Assembly: GCA_964455375.1 (NCBI GenBank)
Contig: CAYVXE010000145.1
Span: forward strand, 1-9,924
Origin: CAYVXE01 sp964455375
Lineage (GTDB): Bacteria > Zhuqueibacterota > Zhuqueibacteria > Oceanimicrobiales > Oceanimicrobiaceae
Length of the DNA stretch: 9,924 nucleotides
Reading direction: 5' to 3'
The notes beneath the pieces are model-generated. The model saw only the letters and a list, made by a program, of their open reading frames with translations, was not told the DNA's origin and did not search any database. The translations under genes and the position numbers were made by a program. Positions 8,301-9,924 of this stretch are shown in pieces. Position 1 is the stretch's first letter. Every line of letters begins with the position of its first letter.

Positions 8301-9224
8301 GAGTTCGCTGACTTTTTTCCCTAAAAAAAGGGCGATCCTACCATCCGTAAATTTGAGCGCTTCCTGATTAAAATCAATCAAAACAAAATCGTCTCCTTCT
8401 CTGCGCCAGGTGTAGATTGGCATAGGAGCAGTTTTATAGTGAACTTTAAATTTTTCTTCACTTTTTCGCAGACGATCCTCAGCTCTTTTTTGTTCAGTGA
8501 CGTCATGGACAAACGTCAGAATTCGCCCATCGGATAGCATTTTCGACCGCTCCTGTACGGTTATCTTCCTACCGTTCTTGCAGCGTAATTGGCGTTCCAC
8601 ATTTACTGTTTCACCTTTCTGAAGTGGCTCCGATTGCAGCGGCAGAACGGCAAGATTCTCTGGCACAATGATGTCTTTCAGATTCATCTGTAATAATTCA
8701 TCACGGCTATAACCGAGCATCGCAACCCCGCACGGATTGGCTTCCAGGAAATTGCCGGCCAAATCACCCAGAAAAATACCATCGAAAGCTTGCTCCATCA
8801 CTATCTTGTATTGGTTTTCACTTCTTTTCGCATCTTCAAGTGCGTTGATACGTTTTGTAACATCTAATAATGTTAAGACTAACGCCTCAACCTTACCTTG
8901 AGCACCCTTAACAGGCACCAAATCCCAATCCCAGTAACTCACCCCCCTTTCCGGGTTCCGTTCATATTGAAACGGTTTGGCGCGTTCAAAATGTGGTTTA
9001 CCGGTTTTGACCACCCGACGAAAGATCGCTTCATTTGCATCATTCGGGTACAAGTCAAAATGATTCTTCCCTGGGAAAAAAGAAGGAAGCTTATCATCTG
9101 CTGAAGCATAAGCACGATTTACTCTGATAAAATTCATATCAGGGTCAAGATAAGCCACCTTAATTTGCGTATGATCGAGAATGGTCTCTAATAAAAAATT
9201 GTTTTTTTTACTATTTTGTTTCAT
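5353..9224 (-). CDS. Large soluble multi-PAS sensor histidine kinase (HisKA_2 type), interrupted here by an assembly gap
   Basis: As printed, the gene appears as two frames: 9224 to the gap, and from the gap to 5353. If one copy of the duplicated 55 bases and the 100 N are removed, the frame is continuous: 3,717 bases, 1,238 residues plus TGA. About eight PAS domains precede the kinase core, at roughly 10-125, 137-245, 257-367, 412-524, 537-654, 667-780, 791-901 and 908-1026, several ending in D(I/V)T-type motifs such as DITERK. A coiled coil lies near 370-410. The core has the HisKA_2 box GEIHHRVKNNLQ (likely phospho-acceptor H1051), N box NELVSNALKHAF (1153-1164), G1 RDNGVG (1189-1194) and G2 SLGLKLIQ. 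There is no membrane segment and no receiver, so phosphate must pass to a separate receiver, probably in the two downstream genes. Start ATG 9224 has GGAG 13 bases upstream. PAS ligands cannot be assigned. An apparent TTG start at 6207 is internal to the last PAS and is not used here. Confidence 0.88.
6362..6416. repeat. 55-base duplicated contig end, left copy
   Basis: These 55 bases are identical to 6517-6571. On the minus strand both encode KHGDVIILVNKDITERK, the end of the seventh PAS domain and its linker. The left copy is in frame with the downstream kinase core; the right copy is in frame with the upstream PAS array. An unmerged overlap between assembled contigs explains this better than a biological repeat. 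Confidence 0.9.
6417..6516. other. Assembly gap of 100 N
   Basis: Exactly 100 unknown bases, a conventional placeholder length for a gap of unknown size. Because the flanks repeat each other exactly, the true gap is probably negative (an overlap). A raw read-through gives a 155-base excess (100 N plus one 55-base copy), which shifts the frame and creates a false stop at 6390. Confidence 0.97.
6517..6571. repeat. 55-base duplicated contig end, right copy
   Basis: Right-hand copy of the sequence at 6362-6416, with no mismatches over 55 bases, immediately abutting the N run. It reads in frame with the PAS array that begins at 9224. Confidence 0.9.
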
Positions 9225-9237
9225 TATTTTTATTTTT

Positions 9238-9241
9238 CTCC
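9238..9241 (-). promoter_or_regulatory. Probable ribosome-binding site of the multi-PAS kinase
   Basis: GGAG on the minus strand precedes ATG 9224 by 13 bases. That spacing is at the long end of the usual range, but it is the only purine-rich candidate and the first PAS domain starts about ten residues after this ATG. Confidence 0.5.
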
Positions 9242-9317
9242 ACTAAACAATACAAATGTCCTGGAAGACACAATATAGCTGCTTTGTGCAAAAATAAAAA
9301 GGTGATTCCGTATATCC

Positions 9318-9355
9318 TGAAGGGCTATTTTCTTCAACGGTGGGAAACCGACCCA
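9318..9355. promoter_or_regulatory. Cluster of small inverted repeats upstream of the kinase operon
   Basis: TGAAG (9318-9322) pairs with CTTCA (9332-9336), and CGGT (9338-9341) pairs with ACCG (9347-9350), so two small hairpins are separated by one base. TGGG (9341-9344) can instead pair with CCCA (9352-9355), giving an alternative fold. It lies about 95-130 bases before the kinase ATG. It may be a protein-binding site or a structured leader; it matches no riboswitch class I recognise. Confidence 0.25.
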
Positions 9356-9573
9356 ACTTTAAAGTAACGTTTGTTTCTCCGAAGTTTATATCTGCCTTAT
9401 TTATATGTTTGAACTTTACGAGAAAGGTAAGTTAATAAATTTTTGTGTATTGAGCTATATGATATTATATAGTAAATCAGCCGAATTAAATCAATAGAAT
9501 AATCAAAATTAGTACTTTTTTTGAACGAAGACATAAGCAGAAAATATTTTACTTCAAAAGATATTTTCGGGAA

Positions 9574-9885
9574 ATGGGGAACTTTGGAAGAATGCTTCAA
9601 AAGAAATTCTACAGTACCAATAGAAACAGGCTTTTATTTTTTAGGAAGTATCTTTTAAAATACCTGTTGAGATTAGCAACCGGAAAAGGATCAGCGCTTA
9701 TCATTCAGTCCACATGCGGCACAGCGCAGGTTGGCGGACATACGGCACACACAGAAATGGGAACCAATCCTGATTCAAAATATTATTTAAGAACACCGAT
9801 TAACGATTTTCGATTTGAGAATATGAAGCGAATGCATTTAAAATCTTCGTCAATCGATGTTCTACCTATTCGGGCTTCAAAATAA
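9574..9885 (+). CDS. Unrecognised 103-residue plus-strand open frame, doubtful
   Basis: I do not recognise this product. The first half (about 1-35) is rich in Lys, Arg, Phe and Leu, as AT-rich non-coding DNA often reads. The second half (about 36-103) is more mixed in composition, with Gly/Thr-rich segments such as TCGTAQVGGHTAHTEMG (47-63). There is no signal peptide, clear membrane helix or known motif. The frame is open upstream of the ATG to a TAA at 9487-9489. The ribosome site is poor: a GGGA almost abuts ATG 9574, and a second ATG at 9592 has GGGGA further off. It is divergent from the kinase operon. It could be a small real gene, a decayed gene remnant, or a chance frame. Confidence 0.25.
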   Translation: MGNFGRMLQKKFYSTNRNRLLFFRKYLLKYLLRLATGKGSALIIQSTCGTAQVGGHTAHTEMGTNPDSKYYLRTPINDFRFENMKRMHLKSSSIDVLPIRASK

Positions 9886-9924
9886 GTCCCTCGCTGCTGT
9901 GCCCGTTCATTTTAACCGTAATCG

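Larger units (their letters stand above)
9225..9573. other. Non-coding AT-rich flank and leader of the kinase operon
   Basis: I see no credible gene in these 349 bases; a 67-codon minus-strand frame at 9397-9600 is low-complexity and unconvincing. The stretch should hold the promoter of the minus-strand operon. A possible -10 (TATATT, minus strand, 9277-9272) lies about 48 bases before the ATG, with only a poor -35 (TTTTTA, 9300-9295) at a 17-base spacing, so the promoter call is weak. Small inverted repeats occur at 9318-9355. The rest is AT-rich sequence without further recognisable signals. Confidence 0.5.

Noticed and set aside
9241..9420. Known riboswitch (c-di-GMP, fluoride, cobalamin types considered) in the operon leader
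   Set aside because: The short hairpins do not carry the conserved bases of those classes as I know them.
9397..9600. 67-codon minus-strand frame upstream of the kinase operon
   Set aside because: It is rich in Tyr, Ile, Ser and Lys, as AT-rich non-coding DNA usually reads, with no motif, and it overlaps the opposite frame at 9574.
1..9924. CRISPR array, tRNA, rRNA, insertion sequence or defence island
   Set aside because: I saw no regularly spaced repeats, no tRNA-like cloverleaf, no rRNA sequence and no transposase or nuclease motif in the coding frames.

Overview
This window looks like part of a draft (probably metagenome-derived) genome of an environmental bacterium of modest GC content, around 40% by eye. 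The draft status is shown by a run of exactly 100 N at 6417-6516. The gene content (PAS-rich cytosolic histidine kinases, a hybrid kinase, a LuxR-type regulator, a NIT-HAMP receptor) fits a free-living, signal-rich Gram-negative-like lineage such as Desulfobacterota, Calditrichota/KSB1 or another FCB-type group. I cannot fix the phylum from sequence alone.

All convincing genes lie on the minus strand. Reading in the direction of transcription, from right to left, the order is: (i) 9924-9225, a largely non-coding, AT-rich flank with one unrecognised 103-codon plus-strand frame at 9574-9885 and a short leader containing small inverted repeats; (ii) 9224-5353, a very large soluble sensor kinase with about eight PAS domains and a HisKA_2/HATPase core; (iii) 5323-2933, a hybrid kinase REC-PAS-PAS-HisKA-HATPase-REC; (iv) 2900-1842, a response regulator with two receivers and a LuxR/NarL helix-turn-helix; (v) 1841-1395, a 447-base intergenic region with REP-like paired hairpins and several short dyads; (vi) 1394-1, the N-terminal 464 residues of a membrane receptor with a NIT sensor domain and HAMP, starting at TTG and cut by the window edge.

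Genes ii-iv are separated by only 29 and 32 bases and form a plausible three-gene phosphorelay operon. A soluble multi-PAS kinase would feed phosphate into receiver domains of the hybrid kinase and/or the regulator, and the DNA-binding regulator is the only evident output. The first receivers of the hybrid kinase and the regulator are close relatives (about half of positions identical by eye), which suggests duplication within the locus or recruitment of the same receiver type by one kinase.

The main correction concerns the N gap. It is flanked on both sides by the same 55 bases (6362-6416 and 6517-6571). Collapsing one copy plus the Ns joins two apparent ORFs into one uninterrupted frame of 1,238 codons plus stop. 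The apparent 944-residue protein ending just after the gap and the separate 284-residue kinase are therefore most likely one gene split by an unmerged contig overlap. I found no convincing new defence, mobile or CRISPR system. The most unusual non-coding item is the pair of hairpins at 1708-1764, whose apical sequences are perfectly complementary to each other.
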